Source: UBA3700 sp964478025 (GTDB lineage Bacteria > Bacillota > Clostridia > Christensenellales > UBA3700). From it: a stretch of DNA of 54,234 nt. This document shows, piece by piece, positions 17,763 through 26,679 of this stretch; position 1 is the first letter of the stretch, and each line of letters starts with the position of its first letter. The translations under genes and the position numbers were made by a program. A model generated the notes under the pieces. The model was not told the DNA's origin and ran no database searches. It saw nothing but the letters and a program-made list of their open reading frames with translations. The stretch spans positions 1 to 54,234 of the forward strand of contig CAYZGK010000011.1 of the NCBI GenBank assembly GCA_964478025.1. The letters run 5' to 3'.

Positions 17763-19814
17763 TTAAACTACTTCTTTATATGTTACTGTTGTTTCTGTAC
17801 TATCATTATAGAAGCCATAACCTTCAGCTTTTATAGTAATAGCAAGATTCTTAACATCAGTTACAGATTCCTTTTTAATTGAATATTTAGTTTCTAGTGA
17901 GGTTGTTTTAATTTCAACATCACCAATTTTTATAACATATATTTTTGCATTTTCAACTTGAGGAATAGTTATTGTTAATTCATAAGAATCATCAACATCT
18001 GTGTATGTATAAGAAGCCTCTGAAACATTATTTAATGTTGCTGTTACTTTATTTGAAGCCATAGATTCTCTAGAGCTTGTTAAATACTTTTGATTTGAAC
18101 AAGCAGTAACTCTTACAGAGTGATATCCTACAGTATTAAAGATGTTAGCAATTTCTTCAGAATAATTTTTAAGATTAAGTCCATCACTAGATTCTACAGC
18201 TGTCTTGTTGTCATCTTTAATTTCAATTGTAGTATTGCCATCTATAACTACCTTATAATAATCGGCATAACTTACTTTTGCTATCTTTAAAATAGAGCCA
18301 TCGCCAACACTACTGTTTGCTAGAGTAACATCTGGAGTAGATAATTGTAATGTATAAGAATATTCAATTGTTGTTGTATCGTCGCTATCCATATATAAAG
18401 TGCTTGGAGCTTCTTGTGTTAACATATCAAATGAATAATTACCTTTTACTTTTACAGCTATAGTGTTATTTGCTCCACCATTTAAAACAGTTGTTACATC
18501 ATATAATTCGCTTGGTTGAGTTGCCTTTTCTATACCATTTACTATAAATACATATGAGGAAGCATTATCTACTTTTGCAGCAACTGCAAAGAATGAATCG
18601 CCTTCTTCTTTTATGATTAAATCAGAAGGGGCTTGTAATTTTTCAATATAAATAACCTTTGAACAATTTGTAATAGTTAAATTGTCTTCAAAAGCATTGT
18701 AAATACCTAATACTTTTATATCTTTATATGAATTACATGTATGACCTTGTAGCATTGCAACTTGATCACCATTTGTAATACTATTAACGCTTCCATAAAT
18801 TTGAGCTGTTGAACTTGTTAAATCAACATCATTTAATGTAGCATTGTTATTTATAGTGATATTAGAGTTGTTAAATACAGTATTTTTTGCTGTAATATTT
18901 GCATTTACAATAACACTATTACAATTATCAAATTCCATAAGTGCAGTTTCAGAGGTTGTAATATTTCCGTTAATTTTGCATTCATTAGAAACTTCTATCT
19001 TTGCACTATCATCAACTTGTAAACCGTTTAATGTTACATTTTTAGCTTTAATAGTTATAGAACCATTAACTTTTACATTGCTTGCAAAGTTATATGTTGC
19101 ATTATCTCCTTCAATAACAAGATTTTCAACAATTAATTGTCCTTTATTTACATATTCTCCGCTTTTTCTTGTACCAATATTAACAATAGCACCATCTGTA
19201 GTTTTTAATGTTAATGTACCTGTTACTGTTAGAGTATGACTATGTAAGTCGATTGAAGCAGAGCATTTTTCAAGTGTTAAGTTTTCTGTTTCAACATCTT
19301 TTTGTAAAACGAAATAATAGTTGCTATTTATGGCTTTGTTTAAAGCTTTTTCGCTTGTAAAACTAGCGGCATCTTTTACCATTATCTTGTGTCTATAATA
19401 GAAGAATGTAGGGAAGAATATAGCGCTAAATAATACAACGAATGCTACAATAGCAGTTGTAATAATTAGAATCTTTTTCTTTTTATCCATTGGCTCTTTT
19501 AACTTAGCTTTTTTGTTTTCAAGTGGAGCTACAGGTGGATTAACATCGCTAGTATTGTCTAAAACGATTTCGTCGTTTTCATTAACCTTATAGGAAGGAT
19601 TAATGTTTTGCTCAACATTTTCTTCTGTTTTATTTTCTTCTGTAACTTCAGTTTGAATAGGTTCTTCCTTTACTTCAGGTGTACTTTCATTTGTGTCATT
19701 TGAAGCAACAGATTCTTCTTTTTCATCTACAACGTTTTCATTTGTAGGTTCTAAATTTTCTTTTACTTCATTTTCGTTATTTTCGTTTTGGTTTAAATTT
19801 TCCTTATCGTCCAT
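17763..19814 (-). CDS. membrane-anchored surface protein with parallel-beta-like repeats, function unknown
   Basis: 683 residues. The first 110 are very acidic and Glu/Asn/Thr-rich (NENNENEVKENLEP), then KKKK and one hydrophobic helix (about 114-138, ILIITTAIVAFVVLFSAIFF). This predicts a cytoplasmic tail and a large ectodomain. Residues about 150-380 are short valine/asparagine-rich strands (ITIKAKNVTLNGLQV, VIVNANITAKNTVF) that look like a pectate-lyase-type beta-helix. Later stretches resemble fibronectin-type beta modules. I recognise no enzymatic motif. The start has AAAGGGGG upstream, inside the end of apgM, only 3 nt away, so the two are translated together. An adhesive or wall-associated role is guesswork. 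Confidence 0.75.
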   Translation of the reverse strand: MDDKENLNQNENNENEVKENLEPTNENVVDEKEESVASNDTNESTPEVKEEPIQTEVTEENKTEENVEQNINPSYKVNENDEIVLDNTSDVNPPVAPLENKKAKLKEPMDKKKKILIITTAIVAFVVLFSAIFFPTFFYYRHKIMVKDAASFTSEKALNKAINSNYYFVLQKDVETENLTLEKCSASIDLHSHTLTVTGTLTLKTTDGAIVNIGTRKSGEYVNKGQLIVENLVIEGDNATYNFASNVKVNGSITIKAKNVTLNGLQVDDSAKIEVSNECKINGNITTSETALMEFDNCNSVIVNANITAKNTVFNNSNITINNNATLNDVDLTSSTAQIYGSVNSITNGDQVAMLQGHTCNSYKDIKVLGIYNAFEDNLTITNCSKVIYIEKLQAPSDLIIKEEGDSFFAVAAKVDNASSYVFIVNGIEKATQPSELYDVTTVLNGGANNTIAVKVKGNYSFDMLTQEAPSTLYMDSDDTTTIEYSYTLQLSTPDVTLANSSVGDGSILKIAKVSYADYYKVVIDGNTTIEIKDDNKTAVESSDGLNLKNYSEEIANIFNTVGYHSVRVTACSNQKYLTSSRESMASNKVTATLNNVSEASYTYTDVDDSYELTITIPQVENAKIYVIKIGDVEIKTTSLETKYSIKKESVTDVKNLAITIKAEGYGFYNDSTETTVTYKEVV

Positions 19815-19817
19815 AAA

Positions 19818-21032
19818 TTAAACCCCCTTTATAAATTTGTTGATTAAATCTTCGCTATTTTCATAGTAAATACCACTAAGTTTTGCAGTATTTTCATTGT
19901 AAGTGTTTGTTACACCTTTTATTTCATTGTTAGATCTATAAATTAGGTAAGGAATAGGGTCGCTTACATGTGTTCTAAGTGCAATAGGAGTTGGGTGGTC
20001 TGGAGCAATTAAAATGCTATAATCTACACCCATTTTATTTAATTCGTCTACTACATATTTAACAACTATAGAATCAATTTGTTCAATAGAGAAAATTTTA
20101 TGTTTTAAATCGCCTTGGTGTCCACATTCATCTGGGGCTTCCATATGAATATAAACATAGTCATCTCCGTTTTTTAGAGCATTAATTGCAGCCTTTGCTT
20201 TTCCTATAAAATTGGTTTCATAAGTGCCAGTAACATTTTCAACTTCAATTACGTCCATCTTCGCACCAATACCAATTCCCTTTAGCAAATCAACAGCACT
20301 TATTACAGCGCCTTTTATGCCCCATTTTTTAGAGAATTCTTCTAGTCTAGGTTTTGTTCCTTCTCCCCAAAGCCAAATGCTATTTGCTGGATTTTTGCCT
20401 TGAGCTATTCTTTTTTTGTTTATAGGGTGATCTTTTAGAATGTCATATGAAGCTTTTATTAAAGCTTTCATTTCATCACCATATAAACCTTTTGGTAAAT
20501 AGTCTCCAACAACCTTTCCAGAGATATCGTGTGGTGGAGTTAAATCTGTACCTATCTTTGCATGATGTTTTACTAAGCAATGTCTATAGCTAACTCCGCT
20601 ATAAAAGGCGATATTATCTGTTCCAAATTTGCTTTGAACATAAGATATTAATTCTTTAGCCTCAGCAGTTGAAATTTCACCAGCAGAGTAGTCTACCATA
20701 GTTTTGTCTTCATATTTTTCTTCATCAGAAACCGTAACAAGATTGCAACGCATAGCAATATCGTCATCGGCTAAATCAATTCCTATAGATAAAGCTTCAA
20801 GTGGGCTTCTTCCTGAGTAACAATCTTTTGTTCTATAACCCATCATTGAAAGATTTGCAACATCACTTCCAGGTTTAAATCCATTAGGAACTGTCTTAAC
20901 AAGTCCTATTTCTCCTTTTGCACAAAGAGCATCGATATTAGGCTTATTTGCAACCATTAAAGGTGTTTTGTTGCCTATTGATTCAATTGGATAATCGGCC
21001 ATTCCATCGCCAAGTATAACTACGTATTTCAT
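19818..21032 (-). CDS. apgM: cofactor-independent phosphoglycerate mutase, archaeal (ApgM) type
   Basis: About 404 residues of the alkaline-phosphatase superfamily. The start is placed at the second ATG (complement of 21030-21032), since GGAGA precedes it at good distance and the protein then begins MKYVVILGDGMADYP, the family start. The metal/phosphate site is seen as GDGMAD, then NGFKPGSDVANLSMMGY with the phosphorylatable Ser; HMEAPDECGHQGD and LIAPDHPTPIALRTH supply the other metal ligands. It interconverts 3- and 2-phosphoglycerate. In bacteria a close subgroup is annotated as a proposed homoserine kinase, so that alternative stands. It is cotranscribed with the downstream surface protein. 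Confidence 0.85.
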   Translation of the reverse strand: MKYVVILGDGMADYPIESIGNKTPLMVANKPNIDALCAKGEIGLVKTVPNGFKPGSDVANLSMMGYRTKDCYSGRSPLEALSIGIDLADDDIAMRCNLVTVSDEEKYEDKTMVDYSAGEISTAEAKELISYVQSKFGTDNIAFYSGVSYRHCLVKHHAKIGTDLTPPHDISGKVVGDYLPKGLYGDEMKALIKASYDILKDHPINKKRIAQGKNPANSIWLWGEGTKPRLEEFSKKWGIKGAVISAVDLLKGIGIGAKMDVIEVENVTGTYETNFIGKAKAAINALKNGDDYVYIHMEAPDECGHQGDLKHKIFSIEQIDSIVVKYVVDELNKMGVDYSILIAPDHPTPIALRTHVSDPIPYLIYRSNNEIKGVTNTYNENTAKLSGIYYENSEDLINKFIKGV

Positions 21033-21062
21033 ACATTTCTCCATTTTGACTTTAATGAATTG

Positions 21063-21091
21063 AGTATAATACTTTTACATGCCCGTGTCAA
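21063..21091 (-). promoter_or_regulatory. promoter of apgM and the surface protein gene
   Basis: On the minus strand TTGACA (complement of 21086-21091), 17-bp spacer, TATACT (complement of 21063-21068): near-consensus. Confidence 0.78.
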
Positions 21092-21094
21092 TAA

Positions 21095-21120
21095 TTGCGC
21101 ATACGCATATATACGCGCAA
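21095..21120. promoter_or_regulatory. palindrome between divergent promoters
   Basis: TTGCGC (21095-21100) and GCGCAA (21115-21120) flank an ATACGCATATATAC core. It sits just upstream of both -35 boxes (apgM on minus, GH2 on plus). It could be an operator or activator site for a sugar-responsive regulator; the regulator is not in the window. Confidence 0.45.
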
Positions 21121-21135
21121 ACTAAAAGATGTATC

Positions 21136-21164
21136 TTGAAATAGGCCTTTAGTTTTGATATGAT
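21136..21164 (+). promoter_or_regulatory. promoter of the GH2-glpK-symporter operon
   Basis: TTGAAA (21136-21141), 17-bp spacer, TATGAT (21159-21164), then AGGGG before the ATG at 21196. Confidence 0.65.
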
Positions 21165-21195
21165 AATTTTAGACTTTATTTTAGGGGTGTAATCT

Positions 21196-23586
21196 ATGAT
21201 AGAAACTATTAATTTAAACTTTGATTGGAAATATTTAGAAAACTTTCAAGATGGTTATGAAAAAACTAATTTAGAAGAAAAAGATTTCAAAACTGTAAAT
21301 ATTCCACATGCAAATAAGGAAATACCTTATAACAGCTTTGATGAGGAAATGTATCAATTTGTTAGTTGCTACAGAAAGCATATAACAATAGATAAAAAGT
21401 TAGAAGGTAAGAAGCTTATCCTAGAGTTTGAAGCAGTTGCAAATGCTGCAGATGTTTATGTAAATGGAAATTTAGCCTTTTCTCATAAGGGTAGTTATAC
21501 GGCATTTAATGGAGATATAACTCCTTTTGTAAAATTCGGAGAAGATAACGTTATTGCAGTTAAGGTAGATAGTACGGAAAGAGAAGATATTCCTCCTTTT
21601 GGTAATGTTGTAGATTATCTTGTATATGGTGGTATCTATAGAGAAGTTTATATTTATGTTCACAATGATGAATATATAGAAAACATGCTTTTAACACCAG
21701 AAAACGTATTAGAAAAGCCTACGCTTAATGTTCACTTAGACTTTAACAAAGAAATTAAGGACGATGTAAATGTTGAAATTTTAGATAAAGATGGAAAGAC
21801 TGTTGCACAAAAGACAATAAATGCAGATGGTAAATCTTTAGATGAAAAATTTGAGATAGAAAATGCTATCTTGTGGGATATAGAAAATCCATATTTATAC
21901 ACAGTTAAAGCTTCAATAAAAGATGATGTAAAGGAAGATAGAGTTGGTATAAGATCCGTTAAGTTTAAAAAGAATGGATTCTTCCTAAACGGAAAGAAAA
22001 TAAAAATAAGAGGATTAAATAGACATCAATCATATCCATATGTTGGATACGCAATGCCAGCATCTGCGCAAAAGGCTGATGCAGATTTCTTAAAGAAACA
22101 CTTAGGTGTTAACTTGGCAAGAACATCTCACTATCCAAACTCAAAGCACTTCTTAAATAGATGTGATGAGATAGGTCTTTTAGTATTTACTGAAATTCCA
22201 GGCTGGCAATTTATTTCTCAAAGAGAAGATTGGAGAGAACTTTGCTTACAACACGTAAGAGAAATGATCACTCAAGATTATAACCACCCAAGTATTATTC
22301 TTTGGGGCGTTAGAATTAATGAAAGTGGAGACGATGATGAACTTTATACAAAGACAAATAAACTTGCCCACTCGCTTGACAAGTCAAGACAAACATCAGG
22401 TGTTAGATGTATACCTCAATCTCATTTACTTGAAGATGTTTATGCATATAATGACTTTATTCACTCAGGTGGAAAGATGGCTGTTTTACCAAAGTTTATT
22501 GTCACAAATCCAAAGAATCCTTTAATTATATCTGAGCATAATGGTCATATGTTCCCAACAAAGACATTTGATCATGAAAAGAAGAGACTTGAGCATGCTC
22601 TTCGTCATGCAAGAGTTGTAAATGCAGCATATAAGTCTAAAGGTCATGCAGGTGTAATTGGCTGGTGTATGAGTGATTATAATACACATAAAGACTTTGG
22701 TTCTGGAGATAAGATTTGTTATCATGGCGTATCTGATATGTTCCGTATAGATAAGCTTGCGGCAAATGTATATAAGATTCAACAAAATAAAGTACCTGTA
22801 CTTGAAATTTCATCAAATATGGAAATTGGTGACACAGCAGGTGGACAAGTTGGTGATGTATATATGTTTACAAACTGTGATGAAATCAAGATGTATAAAA
22901 ATGGCGAATTAATCAATACTTTTGATATGAAAAAAGAACAAAAGAAGGCACCATTTAAATACTTACCAGTTTCACCAGTTGTACTTGAGGATGTTATAGG
23001 TAACCAAATAGAAAATTCAAAAGAGTATAAGTTTACACCTGGCGATGCAAAGATGCTAAAGAGATCGCTTCTTGCTGTTAAAAAGTATGGAACAGTAGGT
23101 GGTATTATAAGACATCCAATAGCACTATTACATTTACTTACAAAGTATCATTTATCTGTAGATTCGGTTACTGCTTTATATGGTAAGTTTGTTACAAGCT
23201 GGGGTGGAAAACAAGTATCTTATAAGTTTGAAGGATATATAGATGGAAAGAAAGTTGCTGAAACCGAAAAGGGTGCAGTATCTGAAACTCAATTATATGT
23301 AAAGGCAGATTCAACATCACTTGTTGAGAAGGATACATATGATGTAACAAGAATAGAAATAAAAGCGCTTTCTCAACTTGGAAACGTTTTACCATATGAT
23401 AATTCAGTAGTAGAGGTTGAAGTATCTGATGGACTTGAGATAATTGGACCTACAAAGATTGCTTTAATTGGTGGTCAAAGAGCAGTATGGGTTAAAACTA
23501 CAGGAAAGAGCACAAAAGCTACTGTTACATTTAAATCTTCAACACTTGGTGAAAAGATGGTAGAGATTGACGTTAAAAAAATATAA
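21196..23586 (+). CDS. GH2 beta-galactosidase-like glycoside hydrolase
   Basis: 796 residues of glycoside hydrolase family 2. An N-terminal sugar-binding jelly roll (YQFVSCYRKHITID, VANAADVYVNGNL, YGGIYREVYIYV) and an immunoglobulin-like domain lead into the TIM barrel with IRGLNRHQSYPYVGYAMP. The acid/base Glu is in WGVRINESG (E376) and the nucleophile Glu in LIISEHNGH (E447). C-terminal beta domains follow. With no signal peptide it is probably cytoplasmic. Beta-galactosidase is the likeliest activity, but GH2 also covers glucuronidases and mannosidases. It heads an operon with glycerol kinase and a GPH symporter, which hints at a glycerol-containing galactoside as substrate. Confidence 0.88.
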   Translation: MIETINLNFDWKYLENFQDGYEKTNLEEKDFKTVNIPHANKEIPYNSFDEEMYQFVSCYRKHITIDKKLEGKKLILEFEAVANAADVYVNGNLAFSHKGSYTAFNGDITPFVKFGEDNVIAVKVDSTEREDIPPFGNVVDYLVYGGIYREVYIYVHNDEYIENMLLTPENVLEKPTLNVHLDFNKEIKDDVNVEILDKDGKTVAQKTINADGKSLDEKFEIENAILWDIENPYLYTVKASIKDDVKEDRVGIRSVKFKKNGFFLNGKKIKIRGLNRHQSYPYVGYAMPASAQKADADFLKKHLGVNLARTSHYPNSKHFLNRCDEIGLLVFTEIPGWQFISQREDWRELCLQHVREMITQDYNHPSIILWGVRINESGDDDELYTKTNKLAHSLDKSRQTSGVRCIPQSHLLEDVYAYNDFIHSGGKMAVLPKFIVTNPKNPLIISEHNGHMFPTKTFDHEKKRLEHALRHARVVNAAYKSKGHAGVIGWCMSDYNTHKDFGSGDKICYHGVSDMFRIDKLAANVYKIQQNKVPVLEISSNMEIGDTAGGQVGDVYMFTNCDEIKMYKNGELINTFDMKKEQKKAPFKYLPVSPVVLEDVIGNQIENSKEYKFTPGDAKMLKRSLLAVKKYGTVGGIIRHPIALLHLLTKYHLSVDSVTALYGKFVTSWGGKQVSYKFEGYIDGKKVAETEKGAVSETQLYVKADSTSLVEKDTYDVTRIEIKALSQLGNVLPYDNSVVEVEVSDGLEIIGPTKIALIGGQRAVWVKTTGKSTKATVTFKSSTLGEKMVEIDVKKI

Positions 23587-23611
23587 AAGTTAGATAAGGA
23601 GATAAGGGGAA

Positions 23612-25096
23612 ATGGAAAAGTATGTAATGGCTTTAGATCAAGGCACAACATCATCTAGAGCAATCTTATTTAACAAAGATAGAGAAATTGTAAAAGTATC
23701 TCAAAAAGAGTTTACTCAGATTTATCCACATGCTGGATGGGTTGAACATAATCCACTTGAAATTTGGGAAACTCAAAAATTTGTAATGTTAGATGTATTA
23801 AATCAAGCTAATGTTGATATTTCTCAAATAGCAGCAATAGGAATAACAAACCAAAGAGAAACAACGATAGTTTGGGATAAAAAGACAGGCAAGCCTGTTT
23901 ATAACGCAATAGTTTGGCAATGTAGAAGAACAGCTGAATATTGTGAGCAACTAATAAATCAAGGTTATGTAGATAAAGTCTATGATAAAACCGGACTTCC
24001 AATAGATCCTTACTTTTCAGGTACTAAAATAAAATGGATTTTAGACAATGTAAAAGGCGCTAGAGAAAGAGCAGAAAAAGGCGAACTTTTATTTGGAACA
24101 ATAGACACATACTTAATGTGGCAATTATCTGGTGGAAAGATTCATGCAACAGATTACACTAATGCCTCAAGAACTATGCTTTATAACATCCATGATTTAT
24201 GCTGGGATGATGAACTTATTAAGCTTTTAGATATTCCAAAGAGTATGTTGCCACAAGTTTGTTCATCAAGTCATTTATTTGGATATACAGACGAAAGAGA
24301 GTTTGGAGCAAAGATTCCTATCTCTGGAGTAGCAGGCGATCAACAATCTGCTTTATTTGGCCACCTATGTGTTAAAAAGGGCATGGTTAAAAATACTTAT
24401 GGAACAGGATGCTTTACTTTGATGAACACAGGAAGCGAAGCTGTTGTTTCAAAAAGAGGTTTAATTACCACACTTGCTGCATCTGAGGAAAATGGTAAGC
24501 CACAATATGTAATAGAGGGTTCTGTATTTATAGGAGGATCTGTACTTCAATGGCTTAGAGATGAAATGAAATTAATAGAAACAGCACGTGACGCAGATAT
24601 TATCGCTGAAAATACACCTGATACAAATGGAGTATATTTAGTACCTGCATTTGTAGGCTTAGGAGCTCCACATTGGGATTCAAAGGCAAGAGGTACAGTA
24701 GTTGGCTTGACAAGAGGCACAAAAAGAGAGCATTTTATTAGAGCGGCACTTGAATCTATTGCCTATCAGGTATTTGATGTAGTTCATGCTATGGAAAGTG
24801 ATATGCACACAAAACTTGTAAGTTTAAGTGTAGATGGTGGCGCTAGTAAATCTGATGTATTAATGCAATTTCAATCAGATATATTAGATACAAAGGTTGT
24901 AAGACCAAAAATTATTGAAACAACAGGTCTTGGAGCTGCATATCTTGCAGGACTTAATGTAGGATTTTGGAAGGATATAACAGAATTATCTACAATAGAG
25001 GCTGCTAAAGAGTTTACTCCAAAAATGAAGCCTGAAAGAAGAGATGAATTATTGATTGGCTGGGAAGTTGCAATAGCTCATACAAGACATAGATAA
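23612..25096 (+). CDS. glpK: glycerol kinase
   Basis: A full-length 494-residue FGGY-family kinase. It opens MALDQGTTSSRAILFNKD, with ITNQRETTIVWDKKTGKP and AIVWQCRRTAEYC typical of glycerol kinases. WDSKARGTVVGLTRGT and LSVDGGASKSDVLMQFQSDIL form the ATP-binding side. It phosphorylates glycerol to glycerol-3-phosphate in the cytoplasm. An AAGGAG lies 26 bp after the hydrolase stop, and the stop overlaps the ATG of the symporter (TAATG). No glycerol facilitator or glycerol-3-phosphate dehydrogenase adjoins, which is unusual for glpK and makes the glycoside operon context informative. Confidence 0.95.
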   Translation: MEKYVMALDQGTTSSRAILFNKDREIVKVSQKEFTQIYPHAGWVEHNPLEIWETQKFVMLDVLNQANVDISQIAAIGITNQRETTIVWDKKTGKPVYNAIVWQCRRTAEYCEQLINQGYVDKVYDKTGLPIDPYFSGTKIKWILDNVKGARERAEKGELLFGTIDTYLMWQLSGGKIHATDYTNASRTMLYNIHDLCWDDELIKLLDIPKSMLPQVCSSSHLFGYTDEREFGAKIPISGVAGDQQSALFGHLCVKKGMVKNTYGTGCFTLMNTGSEAVVSKRGLITTLAASEENGKPQYVIEGSVFIGGSVLQWLRDEMKLIETARDADIIAENTPDTNGVYLVPAFVGLGAPHWDSKARGTVVGLTRGTKREHFIRAALESIAYQVFDVVHAMESDMHTKLVSLSVDGGASKSDVLMQFQSDILDTKVVRPKIIETTGLGAAYLAGLNVGFWKDITELSTIEAAKEFTPKMKPERRDELLIGWEVAIAHTRHR

Positions 25097-26517
25097 TGGA
25101 ACAAACAAAACTCACATCAAGAGCTAAAAACTCGTATATTTTTGCAGCTGCAGGTCAAGGTGCTATATATGCCATGATTTCGTCTTGGGCATTAAGATTT
25201 TTCACAGATGTAGCAGGACTTGAACTAGTGTTTGTAACAGCACTTATGTGGTTTGCTAAAATTTTAAATGCATTTGCAGATCCCGTTGTAGGTATAATCG
25301 TAGATAAGACAGAATCTAAAAGAGGTAAGATGCGTCCTTATCTAAAGTTTATGCCTTTTGTAATATCTTTACTTTCAATTTTAATTTTTATTGATATAGG
25401 AGATGTTCCTCAAGTTTGGAAATGTATTTATTGTGGAGTTATTTATGTAGCATGGGGAATTGCATATTCCTTTGCTGACGTTCCTTTCTGGGGACTTCCT
25501 TGTGTGCTTACCAATGATGGGGAAGAAAGAGATAAATTATTTTCTGTTGCTAAACTTTTAAACGCAATAGGTGGTGCTATTCCATCAGCAGCGGTAGCTT
25601 TAATGATTTCTGATTCTGTTTTAGGACTTAAAAAGGGAATATTATTTAGTGCTATTGTTATTATAGGAATATCTTGTATTCCATTTTCTTTAGTATATCC
25701 AAACACAAGGGAAATTTCACATCCAAATACTGCAAAATCGAAAACATCTGTACAAAAAGAGATAAAACTAGTTCTAAAAAATAAAATTTTATTACTAGTT
25801 ATGTTAAGTGGTATTTTAGGATTCGGAAGATATTTAATTCAAGCAGCATATACGTACGCTGCCTCATATGTTTTTACATACTCCTCAGAGTTTGTTGAAA
25901 ACTTTAGCCAAGTTATTGGACTTGCTTTAATTGGAATTGGAATGTTTCCAACTATGATATTAACACCGCACCTTGTTAAAAAGTTTTCATACAAGGTTAT
26001 TATGATTGCAGCAGGACTTATATCTGTTGTTATCTTTGGTGCATTCTATATTGTTGAAATTGTTACAAACTATAACTTTTATTGGGCACTTGTATTTTTA
26101 TTTATAAGTGGACTTCCGCTAGGTGTATTAAATATTGTTGTTACATCAGTTATAGGTGAGTGTATAGATTATCTAGAGTGGAAAGAAAATGTAAGATTAG
26201 AGGGTATGATGGCCTCTATGTCAACATTCGTTGCAAAAATAGGTAATGCCATATCCGCTGGTTCTATTCCTTTAATTTTAGCAGTTTCAGGATATGAGGC
26301 AAATGTTGTTCAAACAGTAAAAACTAAAAATTGTATTTTAGCATTAATTTCTATTATTCCTGCAATATCTCTATTTTTATCTGCAATTCCTATGTTCTTC
26401 TATACTTTTGTAGGCAAAAAGAGAGAGCAAGCGCTTTTAGAATTAAAAGAAAGAAGAGAAAAAGCAGAAGAGAATAATATAGAAGAAGTCGCTTTAGAAA
26501 ATAGCTCAAATATCTAA
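25096..26517 (+). CDS. GPH-type glycoside/cation symporter (MFS superfamily)
   Basis: 473 residues with about 12 hydrophobic segments. It resembles glycoside-pentoside-hexuronide:cation symporters: NAFADPVVGIIVDKTESKRGKMRPYLKF in the first half is the GPH signature, and ECIDYLEWKENVRLEGMM in the second half is also characteristic. The tail is charged (ELKERREKAEENNIEEVALE). It imports a glycoside together with H+ or Na+ and thus feeds the hydrolase and glycerol kinase of the same operon. The ATG overlaps the glpK stop. No clear terminator follows; 26.55 kb starts the repeats of the next locus. Confidence 0.9.
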   Translation: MEQTKLTSRAKNSYIFAAAGQGAIYAMISSWALRFFTDVAGLELVFVTALMWFAKILNAFADPVVGIIVDKTESKRGKMRPYLKFMPFVISLLSILIFIDIGDVPQVWKCIYCGVIYVAWGIAYSFADVPFWGLPCVLTNDGEERDKLFSVAKLLNAIGGAIPSAAVALMISDSVLGLKKGILFSAIVIIGISCIPFSLVYPNTREISHPNTAKSKTSVQKEIKLVLKNKILLLVMLSGILGFGRYLIQAAYTYAASYVFTYSSEFVENFSQVIGLALIGIGMFPTMILTPHLVKKFSYKVIMIAAGLISVVIFGAFYIVEIVTNYNFYWALVFLFISGLPLGVLNIVVTSVIGECIDYLEWKENVRLEGMMASMSTFVAKIGNAISAGSIPLILAVSGYEANVVQTVKTKNCILALISIIPAISLFLSAIPMFFYTFVGKKREQALLELKERREKAEENNIEEVALENSSNI

Positions 26518-26553
26518 TTTTATATATTTTTTTATTCCACTTAATTTTAAAGT

Positions 26554-26665
26554 GTATCAAAATTAAATTAGGACCCTATTGAAACAAAACCAACAAACGT
26601 TTGACATATTGTTTTAATGGCGATATATTAATAGTATCAAAATTAAATTAGGACCCTATTGAAAC
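26554..26665 (+). repeat. two identical 32-bp repeats flanking the hip promoter, CRISPR-repeat-like 3' end
   Basis: Identical 32-bp copies lie at 26554-26585 and 26634-26665. Each starts GTATCAAAATTAAATTAGG and ends ACCCTATTGAAAC, and 48 bp containing the promoter separate them. Copy 1 is just upstream of -35. Copy 2 starts at the predicted transcription start and ends two bases before the Shine-Dalgarno. The ATTGAAAC end matches the 8-nt handle of many type I-B/III CRISPR repeats, but two copies and a 48-bp promoter-bearing interval do not make a CRISPR array. Operator DNA is the simpler reading. Confidence 0.88.
26601..26629 (+). promoter_or_regulatory. promoter of the hipT-like operon
   Basis: TTGACA (26601-26606), 17-bp spacer, TATATT (26624-26629), located between the two 32-bp repeats. 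Predicted start about 26636. Confidence 0.8.
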
Positions 26666-26679
26666 TAAGGAGGCGCCAT

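Noticed and set aside
26541..26566. TTAATTTT/AAAATTAA hairpin as a terminator for the symporter operon
   Set aside because: Pure A-T stem without a T-run after it and overlapping the first 32-bp repeat; too weak to call.
26554..26665. A minimal CRISPR array
   Set aside because: Only two repeats, one 48-bp interval that holds a consensus promoter, no cas gene in the window. Listed as operator-like repeats with CRISPR resemblance noted.
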